A DNA stretch of 64,000 bases. Origin: Anaeramoeba flamelloides (taxonomy: Eukaryota > Metamonada > Anaeramoebidae). Below are positions 24,350-36,938 of the stretch, piece by piece. The translations under genes were made by a program, and so were the position numbers. Each line of letters starts with the position of its first letter. Positions within the stretch are counted from its first letter, which is position 1. Under the pieces are notes generated by a model. The model searched no databases, had not been told where the DNA came from, and worked only from the letters and a program-made list of their open reading frames with translations. The DNA lies in contig JANTQA010000063.1 of the NCBI GenBank assembly GCA_027625915.1, positions 3,286,001-3,350,000 on the forward strand, in the 5' to 3' direction.

Positions 24350-24795
24350 TTGTCAAATTGGTTTTAATTGTCACATCGGTTTTAATTGTAAAATGAAAGT
24401 AAAAAGTTCTCATTTTCAAATATTTTTTTAATATCTTTTTTCTTTCAATAAAAAACAAAAACTCAAATCTAAAAATTTGATTGATTATTAGAATCAAAAT
24501 AATATTCAAAACAACAACTAAAACCAAAATTCAAACATCTCCAATTTTTCCAAATTTGGATTTTAATTGTAAACAACAGTAAAATTGAATTTTTTGGATT
24601 TTAGATGCTATAGTTTTTTTATTCATGTGAAATTGGTTTTAAGATTTTAACAATCGGTATTAGTCCAGTTGAGGAATTTCAGTTTCATATATTTTTATTG
24701 ATCAGTGAAAAAGAAGAAGAACAATATTACACTATTTTCCTATTGGTTACCATATTACAATAAAACCGATTTGATAATTAAAATCGATTTGACAA
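24350..24795. mobile_element. TIR element with TTGTCAAAT ends
   Basis: The left end TTGTCAAATTGGTTTTAATT followed by GTCACATCGGTTTTA is mirrored at the right end, whose reverse complement reads TTGTCAAATCGATTTTAATT followed by ATCAAATCGGTTTTA. Total 446 bp, no frame, flanking duplication unclear because both sides are T-rich. A non-autonomous DNA element is the simplest reading. Confidence 0.65.
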
Positions 24796-25921
24796 TTTTT
24801 TTCCAGATTTGGTAGAAAAAAATATATTTTAATTAACCTTTCATCATTAGAAATAAAGTTTAATATAAAATAAAAAAACAAAACTTATTATTCTTGAAGC
24901 CATTGTATTTATTGTTGTTCGTATTGCTCCGATTTTTAAAGATCTAGGGTCGAGAAAAAATAGTCCTTTTTATGAAAAAAATTCCAAATGAATGTATGCA
25001 TGAATTTTTAGTTTTATTCAACTTGGAGATATTTTCTTGAATAGATAATTACTAACAGTTTTAAAAATGCTTTGTTCATCTTAGAAAACTAAAAAAGGGC
25101 AAAATAGGGGAATAAAAAACTGATGATAAATATTTTGTGTTATAGGTTTCCCAGAATTTACAAGAATCGAGCAAATAAATATGAATTTACTTTATTCTTT
25201 TGAATCCTTAAAAAGGAATGAAGGTTTTTTTTTTTTACTTTTTGGAATAACCAAAAAAATTTAATAAAACCTAAATCCTGTTTTTTTTAATTTAATAAAA
25301 AGAGAGTTTATAAAAATTTTTAGTGTATTCTTTTATATATAAATAAATCTATTGAAGTGTCCTCGGTTTTCGAGGATTCAAAAGGATTGAACAAAATTTA
25401 CAATTTTACTTGTTTCTTCAAAAATAAAAATAAAAAACTAACAAAAGTGCCCTTCTAGTACTGTGGAGTACCACCAAGTGTCTAGGTTTTCCGCAACATA
25501 TATGTATGTACTTAATTATTTCAATTTTTAGTTCTTTTAAATCTTTTGAAAGGCAGTTGATTTTTTTTTATATTTACTCTTTGATTGAATTTTATTATTT
25601 TTTCAAAATAAACAATTAGATATTTTTTTTTTATTATTAACTTAAATTTGTTTTTATTTTCAGTAATTACTATATTTTCCATTATAATTTTTTTTAAAAT
25701 AACAATTGGTGTATGTTTCGTTGTGTTTTGCATATATCTGTTATATAGGTGAATTAAAACAAGAATTGGAATAATTTATTGTTTTTATTTCATAAATTAT
25801 ATATTTCGATCATCATATATTGATTGACTAAATATCAAAGATTTAAATAAACTTATTTTCAAACTATTAGCTGAAGGAATTGTTATTAAATAATTGTTTA
25901 CAGTTGTTATATTCTTCCATA
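24796..25921. other. Non-coding with one short shared motif
   Basis: No gene. The motif CTAGTACTGTGGAGTACCAC followed by CAAGTG at about 25455 is closely similar to CTAGTGCCGTAGAGTTTCGT followed by CAAGTG at about 29990, inside the intron of the cysteine-rich paralogue. Its nature is unknown. Confidence 0.4.
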
Positions 25922-26369
25922 CTGTCTTTCCAAGACTACCATAAAATTTTAAATAAAACACAATTGAGTTGTCTATTCATATTTTCTATTTACAAAAATT
26001 TCTGAAATAAGAGTTATTATTCCAAAATTTTTTTCAATAAATGAGCTATTATTCAAATTTTTGAAACAATAAAAAAAAAAAAATTCAAGATTCATTAATC
26101 ACTTAAAAATACTGTTTAAAAAAGGTAAATTTTTAAAGATCAGTAAATATTGATATTTTTTTTGAAATTTTTTTACTGATAATTTTGAAGTTTCATGGGA
26201 TCTTGAATTTTTTTTTTTTTATTGTTTCAAAAATTTGAATAATAGCTCATTTATTGAAAAAAATTTTGGAATAATAACTCTTATTTCAGAAATTTTTGTA
26301 AATAGAAAATATGAATAGACAACTCAATTGTGTTTTATTTAAAATTTTATGGTAGCCTTGGAACGGCTG
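25922..26369. mobile_element. Palindromic MITE, TTCCAAGGCTACC family, copy 3 (complete)
   Basis: A 448-bp element flanked by TA (25920-25921 and 26370-26371). The left end is CTGTCTTTCCAAGACTACCA; the right end, reverse complemented, is CAGCCGTTCCAAGGCTACCA. The arms are nearly perfect inverted copies for about 170 bp (AACACAATTGAGTTGTCTAT on the left and its complement on the right). The close match between arms suggests fairly recent activity. No coding frame. Confidence 0.82.
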
Positions 26370-27397
26370 TATATTTTTTTTAAATTTAAAATTTTATTTC
26401 ATATTTTTTTTCCCAGTAAATATCCAAATATTTAGTTTTTTTAAAAAATATTTTGGAATAATAATTTCATATTTCGATATTTTAATGCAAATCGGATTCT
26501 AATTTCATAAATTGAATTTAATTTTAGATTTAAATAATTATTATTTCCTTTTATAATATAGGATAAATACTATACAAATATTTGAAAGGATCTGCAAAAG
26601 ATATAATTTTTGTGAAAAGAAAAAGTAAAACTAGAGTATTAAAATAGGTGATAAGGGATACCCTTTAGAAATAAACCGATTTCATCCCCTTAATAATATT
26701 TGAATAAAAATTTGAATAACACTATTATTAACTCAAATTTTTTTTATTGTTTTTTAAAAAATTTTTCAACGAATTGAATCAAAACATTTATCTATATATC
26801 AATAATTATAATATAAGATTTATAATTTTTTTTTTCAATATTTGATTTTATTATGATTATATATAATTTTGAAATTTAATACTACAATACAAGTATCATA
26901 TTTTGTTCAAAGGCAAATTGAAATTACTAGATAAATTCCTAACAAGGCTGAATTTCATGGAATAGAAATTTTCAGGAAATAATCCTGGGGAAAGTTTGAT
27001 TAAATGAAATAAGTCTATAATTTAAAGCTATACTCATTTTCTTTTTTAAGAATAAATAATTTTTTTTTATTGAATTCAATGCTGTTTTTATCAGTAGGGT
27101 TTATCACGTAATTATTAAAGCATATTCTGAATTGCAATAATTAATTTTTTTTTTTACTTTTTCAATTGAGTCAAAATCAGTGTTATTTTCATCAACCATA
27201 ATATATTTTAAATTTTCAGTTTTTTTAAAATCCTTTCTCGGTTTGTTTTTTTAATTTTTAATAGTGTTTGCAAATATTTTCAATTTAAAAAAATTATCAA
27301 AAAAATAAAATATTTTTTTAATGTAAAATGTTTATTATTATAACTCAATTAACATAAAATAATAGAATAATAATTATTTTTATGATGTAACATTTAT
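26370..27397. other. 3' flank of the minus-strand cysteine-rich gene
   Basis: AT-rich with T-runs; no feature recognised. Confidence 0.4.
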
Positions 27398-30300
27398 TTA
27401 AAGAAGTTCATTGTCTTCTTCTGAAAGATCCTTTTCCCATACATTTCTTGTTGATCGATTTCTATATAAAAAAAATCCAAGTATGGAAGCAATAAATATG
27501 AAAACACAAGGCCCAATTATTGCAAAGGTTAATTCCCATTCCGAATCATTTTCACTAAACGAAGGATCCGGGGGGGGTGTTGGGTCACAATTAAAGACTC
27601 TATATAGCATCTTATAATCAGTATAACTTTCATAATACAAGCACTCTCTTTCCTGCCAAATATCAAAACATTTTTCATATCCACAGGAGTTTTCAACTGG
27701 AGGCACGCCAAAGGGACACTCGTTTTCAATCATGCAATCTATAAACTCATCGTCAATATCTTGGACGTCAGTATTACCCCAAAAAGCACATTCTGAAGAA
27801 TCTGACCCTGTAACATTACACCACGAAGATTCAGGGCATAAAAGGGTGCTATTATAACACTCTTCTGTTGTCGTAGAACACTTCCATTTATAACAGGAAT
27901 ATGGGCGTTTACAAACATAAGATGATCCACACGTGTCACCCTTCGAAACCGAATATGGTCTAACACATGTCTGAGTTCCATTATAATCACAAATATACCC
28001 CGGCTCACATGCAAAAAGATAATCAGCTATTTTATATTTTTTTTATTATTATTATTTTTTAAACAGATAGATTTACAAAAGAAAAATTGGAATGATTATT
28101 AATTATATCAAAGATCTAATATTATTAATAAAAAAAAAAAAATAAAAACACTAAAATTTTAATAATTCAAATACTAATGATTTTAAACATGATAATAGTT
28201 TTTAAAGAAATGTTCTGAATTGTTCAAAATTATTTTTATAAATTTTAGTGATTGGTAGATTAAATCAATAATATGCAATTTGGTTATTTGGCTTATAAAA
28301 AAGAAACTGAACCAAAAATATTTTTGGACATTATTATGACTTTAACAGTATTAGCAATATTTTTCTAAATTGCAAAGTTCTTTTGAGATTTCATCTTTCA
28401 AAGTTTGTTTATTTAATCATAAACTAAAGTATAAGCAAGTATTTAAGATATATCAAATTATACGTTCAAAGATTTAATAAATTCTCAAAAAAGTTAATAA
28501 AATTGTGTTTTTTTTTTTTTTTTTAATTATTACAAAGAAATTGAATAGTCTTGAATGATGAATATTTACAAAAAAATGTAAAGAAACAAATTTTCATATT
28601 TATATATATATATATATATATTACCAGAATTATATTTATAAAAAATTTAAATATTAATTTGTTAGAAATTATACGAGAAATCTCGGAGATCATCTTTGTG
28701 ATTTCTTAATTTATTTTTCATTTTCCAGAATTTTTAATCATTTCTATGTAAATGTATTTTTTTTTTTAAAAAAAAAGTTTTTCAACTGACTACCGATGAT
28801 ACAAATTGTTTAAGATGGAATCTTTGGCTTGGATTTCTCTGGTATATATTCAAACTTTGAAATAATAAATTTACTAAAAGTTTTATTCAAACAAAAAAGG
28901 GATTTTTTCCTTTCATATTAGTATCTTTGTCAAGTATTTTTCAAAAGTTAGAAAATTTTTTTTGAATAATTTTGTTTTTGATCGCAAAGTTTAAATTCAG
29001 CTTCTCTTGGAAATTAAATTGATCTTTTGAAAAATTCAATTTTCAAATTATAAGTTTTTATCTGGGAGAGTGTTTAAAATCATGGGGATATTTTTTAGGT
29101 TTGGTTTTTTAAAAAGGGGATATTTACACATCTCTGGGTCGACGTTTGTACATTCTTCTCCTGCTAGATATGTCTGTTGGCATTTACTATTGGAATTGCA
29201 AAAAAAACCTTCCAAACAATTTTGCGGCTTATCTATATCACAACTAACATCTTCAGCACGAACACCAATGCAATATTTTCCATTACAATGCCCAGAAAGA
29301 CTAAAATAATGGATTAGTTGAATAAATATATTTATTAATTAATTAATATATGATAATTTTAATTGTTATTATAACTATTTCTTTTGATAATTACAAGATT
29401 TGTCTCAAAAAAAATTAAATTGAAATTATTTTTAAAATTTGATTTTCTTATCAATAAAGATATGAAATGTAATGTAAAAGAATATTTTTTTTGTACATTG
29501 GAATTTAAAGGAAAGAAAAATAATAATGAAATCTACCCTTTAAAATATATACCTTGTCGTGGTTTACTATAAAAGGACCAAGTTGAAGGGGTTTTTTTAT
29601 ACTGTCAATTTACAATTTTTTAAAATGAAGATTTTTTTGTTCTACTCCCATATTAAAACTAAGAAACTTCAAAATTTACCGAAATAGATATTCTTAATGT
29701 TTATGATAAGAAGAAAATAATAACAAAATCTTTAGATTTATGTAAAAAATATTTCAATTTAGAAATAGATTGAAGGTATCTATTATTATTTATGGAACTT
29801 TTAATTCGATGATAAGAAAATTGAAAATTTTGGATTTTTGAATTAATTCAAAATAAATAGAAAAATAAAAAGTATAATATCTTTGGTATTATTCAAAATA
29901 AAGACTCGTTATTTATCTTATTATTGGTCAATGAAAAAGAAAATTATGATTCTTTATTGAAATTTATAAACAAAAATTTAGAAATTAGTCTAGTGCCGTA
30001 GAGTTTCGTCAAGTGCACTAGAGTGCCTTGTTTTTGTTTTTTTTACTTTAAGAATTAAACTGAAAATTTATTTAATTTTCGATTTATTTATTAGATTAAA
30101 GAAAAACCCCAACGGCCAGTAAAAGGGAATTAATATCCTCCCTTCAAAATATGAAAAAAAAAAAAAAGAAATTTTTTTTTTTTAAATTTCCAAAATAATG
30201 TTTCATTACATTTGGAGTAAAAACATTAAAAAGATATACACAAATCGAATATCAATGAAATCTTAATCGGTTTACAGCAAAATTGACTCTAAATGTTTAA

Positions 30301-32348
30301 TACCATCATTTTCAAATTAAAAAAGAAAAAAATTTCTTTCAATTTCTCAAAATATTCTTTCTTCACATTGGATGAAAAAAAAAGGATCTTATCTTCTTGA
30401 GCGGATTAAAAATGAAAATTTTGGATTTTGTATCACTCTTTTTTTTTGGGTTATTCAACTCTAAGATGAAATTCAATTTTTTTAATTTGGAAACAAACAG
30501 TAATGAATAATACCCGAGATATAATTTGACAATTTGGTTCAATCTTATTACTGTCAAATTCCATGACCATTTTTGTGAGAAGGTGACTAATTGCAAATTG
30601 GTCATATTCTAACAAAAAGTTTCATCAACAACACACCCCATAATCTAAAAGCATTGTATATCATAAGAACAAAATTATCTCTTTTTAAAAAGCTTTTTTT
30701 TTTAACAGTCAAATTTTTTTTAATTTAAAAATTGCCAATTCAAAAAAATCAAATAAAAGATCTCAATTTACATTATTATTGTTGTTGTTGTTGGAAATTT
30801 CAACCTAGAGATTTAAAAACCCAAACTAAAGGGATACATCTTCAACTTCATGAAGACTTTACAATTCAAAAAAAAATTGCAATAAAGGCAATTTACTCCA
30901 TTCACCAAAGGTCTATGTACAAAATTAATTGGTTTTTTGTTTCAAGGTTTTATGATTTTTCATCATATTTAAACCAACTCCTGGTGAAAATTTCGTGGTA
31001 TGACTCACGCAATTTTCTTTTTTTCTGTTTGTTTTAATTTTATCTTGAAATATTCCTAAAGCTTTCGATGCAAAAAAAATGAAATTTTCCATTTTTAAAA
31101 TGAAAAAAAACCATTTTTAAAATTTTAGAATTGTTTTTTTCATTCGAATAAATTCTTGAATTTTGTCCATTTTTTTTTTTGGTTTGAAAGACAATATTTT
31201 GTGTTAAAAGGTGTATTAAATGATTATTTTTACGAGAATATGACTGGTTCGAAAGCAGCGCCTTCTCGCGAGAATGGTCAATGGAATTTGACAGTAATAA
31301 GATTGAAACAAATTGTCAAATGATATCTCGGACATTATTCATTACTGTTTGTTTCCAAATTAAAAAAATTAAATTTTTATTTTGAATTTCAATACAGAAG
31401 AGCTAAATTAATTCTCTACTCAACAATTTTGGTTTTTAATTTACTTGTGGTGGTGTTCTATTATTCTTACGAATTGTAACGAAAGAATGTTTTGGGAAAT
31501 TTAACGAAAAACTTTTTTCTTTTTTTAATTAAAAAATGTTGGTATTAAGCATTAAGACTTTTACAATCGGAGAATAATTAAAAACCACAGGAGATCTTTA
31601 GATTTGTTAGTCTGCCGAACTACAAAAAAGTGCCAATTGAATTTTCGTTTGGTATCAAAATTAACCAAACCTGAAAATTTTCTTTGATTGTCACAAATTA
31701 CAATTTTTTATTTTTTTTTTGTTCTTTTGTGGATGATCATTTGAAAGAATACATAGAACATATTGGACATTTTAGAAAGGTTCCTTGATTTAAGTGAAAG
31801 GATTTGATCCAACTAAACTATCAAAAGTCTAATTGTATTTTTAATTCTTCAGTGCCAATAGAGATCCCAATCGAATCCCTTAAACAAAGGAAAAAAATTA
31901 TTAAAAAAAAATAAAAAAGAAAAAAATTATTTACCATTCATCAGATTCTGAACATTCATAACCATTTGTGAGTGGTGCAGAACAGACACTATCAACACAC
32001 AAAGAATATGAACAATTGTCGTTATGCTCACATTCTAATCCAATATTGTCCCTTTGACATAAGTTTTCTTGATTGCACCACAGATTAGGAATACAAAAAA
32101 TGTTGTTTTCTGGATCACAAGTTTCATTCCAGCCAACTAAAGTTTCATTTACTGGATAATATCGTGGGAAGTCGCACTTAATGAAAGCAAAAAGACTGTT
32201 GAGCCAAGTAATAAATTTTGGTTATTGGTGTTATTTTGTTCAAAAAAAATTAAAACTGACTTGTTTGTTTTTTAAAGAAAGAAAAAGAAATTTAAAAAAA
32301 GTATTACATCACAAAACAAATTGTTGTTGAAATTTGAGATGAAAACAT
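27398..32348 (-). CDS. Single-repeat cysteine-rich type I membrane protein
   Basis: Minus-strand exons in order: 32348-32308, 32195-31935, 29300-29128, 28026-27398. Intron phases are 2, 2 and 1, and the spliced length of 1104 nt gives 367 residues. The N-terminus MFSSQISTTICFVILFAFIK forms a signal peptide across intron 1. One repeat follows in the same order as the seven-repeat protein at 12731: CIPNLWC, DNIGLEC, SDECLSGHCNGKYC (its second Cys is created by splicing), CLEGFFCNS, DYLFACEPGYICD, GSSYVC, CPESSWC and a CFDIW...ECLYYE block that lacks the usual ECC pair. Then come a short Pro-rich stalk, a TM helix (FAIIGPCVFIFIASILGFFL) and the tail LSEEDNELL, a good acidic dileucine signal. The exon 1 donor (GTAATA) is the weakest part of the model. 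Introns 2 and 3 are long (2634 and 1101 nt). Function unknown; surface receptor or adhesion is inference. Confidence 0.82.
30465..31380. repeat. Fold-back repeat inside an intron
   Basis: Two inverted arms of about 159 bp (30465-30623 and 31221-31380) are separated by about 600 bp. Shared blocks include TGGAATTTGACAGTAATAAG, TATTCATTACTGTTTGTTTC and GTCATATTCT. It lies wholly within intron 2 of the minus-strand cysteine-rich gene and may explain that intron's length. The plus-strand frame at 30732-31037 between the arms has no recognisable domain. Confidence 0.7.
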
Positions 32349-33987
32349 CTTAAAAGAAGGCAACAGATCGGTTTAATGTCAAAAAAGCGAATGTATTGTT
32401 GAACTAAAAAGTAAAAAAAATGAAATAGATTCTCATTGGGTATTGAGGAACATGACGAGTTTTTTGATACATTTATAGGCTTTAACATTTGATTGTAAAA
32501 TCAAGAGGCGTTATTTTAAGAAGAAAAACTCTTATGTTAATTCAGTGAGACTGTTTCATGATTTAGATGTATGTTTATGATAATTCAAAAAATACACAAG
32601 ACGTTTTGAAACACCTCCTAGAAATTACTGATAAATTCAAAGAAATTTTCTAAAAGTTTTTCTGCATTTTCCTTTTTCAAATTTTTTTTACTCTAGCTTT
32701 GATTAAAGCATTCTATTGGTTTAAATGTGAAGAGACATTATAAAATTAGTTGGTCCTTCAAAAGATTCTTTTTGTTGTGTTGTTTTAAAAGTTGGGGTTT
32801 ATTTGATTCCAAAAATGGAATAGAACTTAAAATTTTATTAAATATATTTGAATTTATTAGTATTTTCAAAATTTTGTAACCTTTCAACTCCTTTGTGTGC
32901 ACGTTTTGTTGCTAATCGTTGTAAAAAAAATACATAATAATAAAGATATTTTTAGTGGTTCTATTATTTTTTATAAAATTATTAAATCAAGAATTTTCAC
33001 TTTTAATTCATAGATAAAAAAATTTTAGTTTTTTTTTTATTTTTATTTTTAATTTTAAAATCAATATATTCTCTTAATAAAAACAAAAACAAGAATCATA
33101 ATAAAAAAAAAAAGCACAATTAAATTTTCCAAAATTTAGATTAATCTACAGTAGAATCACTGATTTTGTCTCTTCTTTAAAATCCTAACAAAGTGCCATC
33201 TAGATTTAATTTAATTTTAACAATTTAAATAAAATTTCAAGAAATTTTCTGTTATATTTCTCGAATTTAAAAAAAAAAACCTTTATATTTTCTTGGGTTT
33301 TCTATCTGTTTGAAAAATCAATAGATTTTCAGAATCTAACAAAAAAATCAAGAAAATCGTTATTTGGTATAATAAAAATTAGAAGAATTGAGTAAAAATG
33401 TTGAGTTTTTTCTATTCTTCTGAATTCTGGAAAATCTAGGTATTTGATGTTACTCTAACACACTATCCCATTTACTAATTTTTTGATTAAAACAATTCTA
33501 TAAGCGAAATTTCAAAAATAGGGGAAGCCGTTTCATCAGAAAAAAATCTGTTTAATTGGATTTTTTTTTTTTTTTGAATAATAATGTATTTGACTAAAGT
33601 GTTTAGAGATAATAACAAATATAGATTAATAAATAAAAATACAGTATAATCATTTTCTTTTTTGATAGATAAATTAAAATAGAAAATAATAAAATAATAA
33701 AGTTTATCCCTAATATTGAAATTTGGCTTATGTAAACATTTTTATTCTTTATCATTGAATACTTGATCAGATAAATGATAAGACTTTATTTTGAATATAT
33801 GAAAAATATTATTTTGTTTGTTTTTTTCTATTTTTTTATTTAAAGTAATTCATTAAACCTAAAATTTCGGATTTTCTTATCACAAGGAAGGAAACACCTT
33901 AAAAAATACTTGATATCTTCAATAATTTCTAGATTAGGAATATTTATAAATAAATTACAAATTTTATTTCAATTTTATTTTTTTATG
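32349..33987. other. Upstream region of the minus-strand cysteine-rich gene
   Basis: No gene recognised; the first few hundred bases should contain the promoter. Confidence 0.4.
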
Positions 33988-34427
33988 CAGTCTTTCCAAG
34001 GCTATCATAAAATTCTAAATAAAATGCAATTGGTTTTCTATTCTTATTTTCCTTTTTCAAAAAATTCGGAAATAAGAGTTATTATTACAAAAAAAATTTC
34101 AATAAATGAGCTATTATTCAATTTTGGAAACATTAAAAAAAAATTGAAGATTCATGAATCACTTAAAAATATTGTTCAAAAATGGTAAATTTTTAAAGAT
34201 CGGTAAATACTAATATTTTTTTCAGCTTTTTTGAACAATAATTATTAAGTTTCATAAGGTCTTGTATTTTTTTTTTTTTGATTTTCCTAAATTTGAATAA
34301 TAGCTCATTTATTGAAAATTTTTTTGTAATAATAACTCTTATTTCCGAATTTTTTGAAAATGAAAAATAAGAATACAAGATTTAATTTTGTTTTATTTAA
34401 AATTTTATGGTAGCCTTGGAACGGCTT
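33988..34427. mobile_element. Palindromic MITE, TTCCAAGGCTACC family, copy 4
   Basis: The left end CAGTCTTTCCAAGGCTATCA and the right end (reverse complement) AGCCGTTCCAAGGCTACCAT bracket long inverted arms very similar to the copy at 25922. Shared interior motifs are CAATAAATGAGCTATTATTC and AATAAGAGTTATTATT. The arms have drifted more than in copy 3 and the target duplication is not clear, so this copy is older. Confidence 0.78.
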
Positions 34428-36938
34428 AAAGTATATGAAATATTATTTGTATCATTTGAGAAATTTCTTAATTTAAAAATGGAAGTTGTATTTTTCCATT
34501 TTAAATTTTTTTTTATTGTTGATTTTTCTTGAATTTTCTGTTTATTTGTAAAACCAATATTTTTAAGAAATGGATTGAAACTTTTTAAAATTTTTCTTTT
34601 TATATCTTAGTGTTAAAAAGAAATAAAAAGGATCCCGTCTTTTTAGGAATTTAAAGGGGTGGATATAATCTTTGATTTTACATTAGTCCTTTTTTCTAGA
34701 AAGATTGATGCTTGAAAGTATAAATAATAACCATTATTATTATAATAATAATAATTAATACTTAAAAAATTTTGATGAACTTTCTATCCAGATCTATTTT
34801 GTTATTAATTTTTTTTTTTAATTGATTGGGATTTGTTGTTAATAATTTTAAATTTTATACTCCCAATTATTATTTTCATTTTTTTTTTTTTTTGGAAAAT
34901 TTTCTTTTATTTGTTATTTGTTCTAAACCAAGAATACCAATCATATTATGAGTTTAATCTTCTTTTAGAGATTTGGTGTTCAATTTAATCAATTTTTTAT
35001 TTCAGTTTTATAAATTTTTCTTGGCGAATATTTTTTTATAAGGAAAATGTATAATTTTATTATATATAAATCAATATATTTTTAAGTCAAGTACAATGTT
35101 TCTAGTCTCTAAAAAATAATTTATTCTGGTATATTGATATAAAATTTATATTTTTACTATATTGTTTGTTTTTATTAAAATTTCAACTGGAAATCGTTAC
35201 TATTTTGTTATAAATATATTTTACTTTTTTCGGGTCTTTTTTTAAGATGATAGTATTTAATGGAAAAAAAATTCGAAAGATTTAATTTCTGAGAACTTAT
35301 TTGATTCTAAAATATTGTCTTTATTCGCTAAAGATTCTTGAATAGTTTTGTTTATTGCTATTAGCTTTTTTTCACTTTCAAATCAAAAAAAAACTGAAAT
35401 TTCAAAAACTACAAGATTAATTTGTTGGAAGAATTGAAAATATTCTAAAAAATTTGAAAACAAATTCCTATTTTACAGATAATTAAACTTTGTCACGGTT
35501 TATTGTAACCAATATTTTTTTCATATATCCATTATTAGTTTATAATTTGCCTTTGAAGGCAGAAGAGGAAATTAGTAAAATAATAAACATTAAAAAATAG
35601 TTGATACCATATATAAAGTAAAATTAATTTTTGAATGGGTTTTCTTCAAAATTTCAAAACTTCAATTCTACAAGAAACATTGAGAAACACAGTAATGTTC
35701 ATGTTGATCTTCAATTGAATATTAAATAAAATTCCAATATAAATCAATTTGATCACTTGAACAATCATTTCCACTGTTATAATAACCTTAGAATAACACT
35801 TTTTTACCAAGTGGCTCTCAGTCTTGTAATAATAAAAAATATTACAAATGAATTAGGTAGAAAAACAACAATCGAAAAAAAAAAAAAATAAGTAAAAATG
35901 ACAAAAAAGGATTTAACTTTGAAAATTTCCAAAATAATTTTTTTTTCTTCAAATACCAATCCAAACCCTTTTAACATATTCAATTGACTCATAAAAACTT
36001 GGGCCCATTGATTAAAAATGGTTATTTATTGATTATTGGGTCACCATTAATCGCTCTAATTAGGATTTGGATTTAATATTCTCAATTTATCACTTCTAAA
36101 TCTATAGTTATAGGAAAAATCAAAAAAAAAACAGAGAATTTAACTATTAATAAAGAAACTTACTTTGAAATTCTAAGCTAAAATATTGTAATTATTCCTT
36201 ATATGAATAATACATTGTTTAGAAAATGACTACACTGATCATTATTTTGTTTTTACATTTGTAAAATCAGGAATTAATTTTATTAGATCATTTCTTTTTA
36301 TATATTTTTTTCATAAATATTAAATTTCAATTAGAGTAACTTTTAAGAAAAATTTTTTTATCTAAAAGTTTTACTTAATTTAATGTAAATTGATAATAAT
36401 CAAACACCTTTCTCAAATTAAAATTCATTCAAATATTTTAAATAGAGAAAAATAATTAAGTTTTTTAAAAATTTAATACCAAAAGTGGTTTTACATTTTC
36501 AATCTTTTTTTGTATTAATTTTTCAGATTTGGGATTTTTTTTATTTCTACATTTGCAAAGTGACAGAAATTGATAGATTTGCAATATTTAAACAATGTCT
36601 CAATTAGAATGGTTAATGGTTACTCAATAATATATATACTGATTTGTAAAACAGGAATATATTTTCCAATTTTTACTAATATTTTCAATTGTTCCAACAA
36701 ATTGATCTTACTAGAGTTTTTGCAATCACTCGTTTTTGATTTGACACAGCTCTCAGATTCTTGTTTTTTGAGAAGTTTGTTTTCAAAATTGTTGGTTCTA
36801 TCATAAAGTAATTACTCTTTTAACTCATTTTGAAATGAGCCAATGGTGAAATCTGTTTTCCACAAAAATTTGCTTCAAAAAAAGTTAACTGGAACACCAC
36901 AGCAAAAGTTGTTTTTCAATGGTTTGAATTAAAAATGG
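34428..36938. other. Intergenic, nothing convincing
   Basis: Short frames at 35804-35992 and 36570-36806 have no domain signature. No RNA gene or clear repeat seen. Confidence 0.4.

Noticed and set aside
27739-28014. 91-codon minus-strand frame in the last exon of the cysteine-rich paralogue
   Set aside because: It is the wrong frame; the overlapping Cys-rich frame continues the repeat and joins to the upstream exon in phase 1.
30732-31037. 101-codon frame between the fold-back arms
   Set aside because: No recognisable domain, and it lies inside an intron on the opposite strand.
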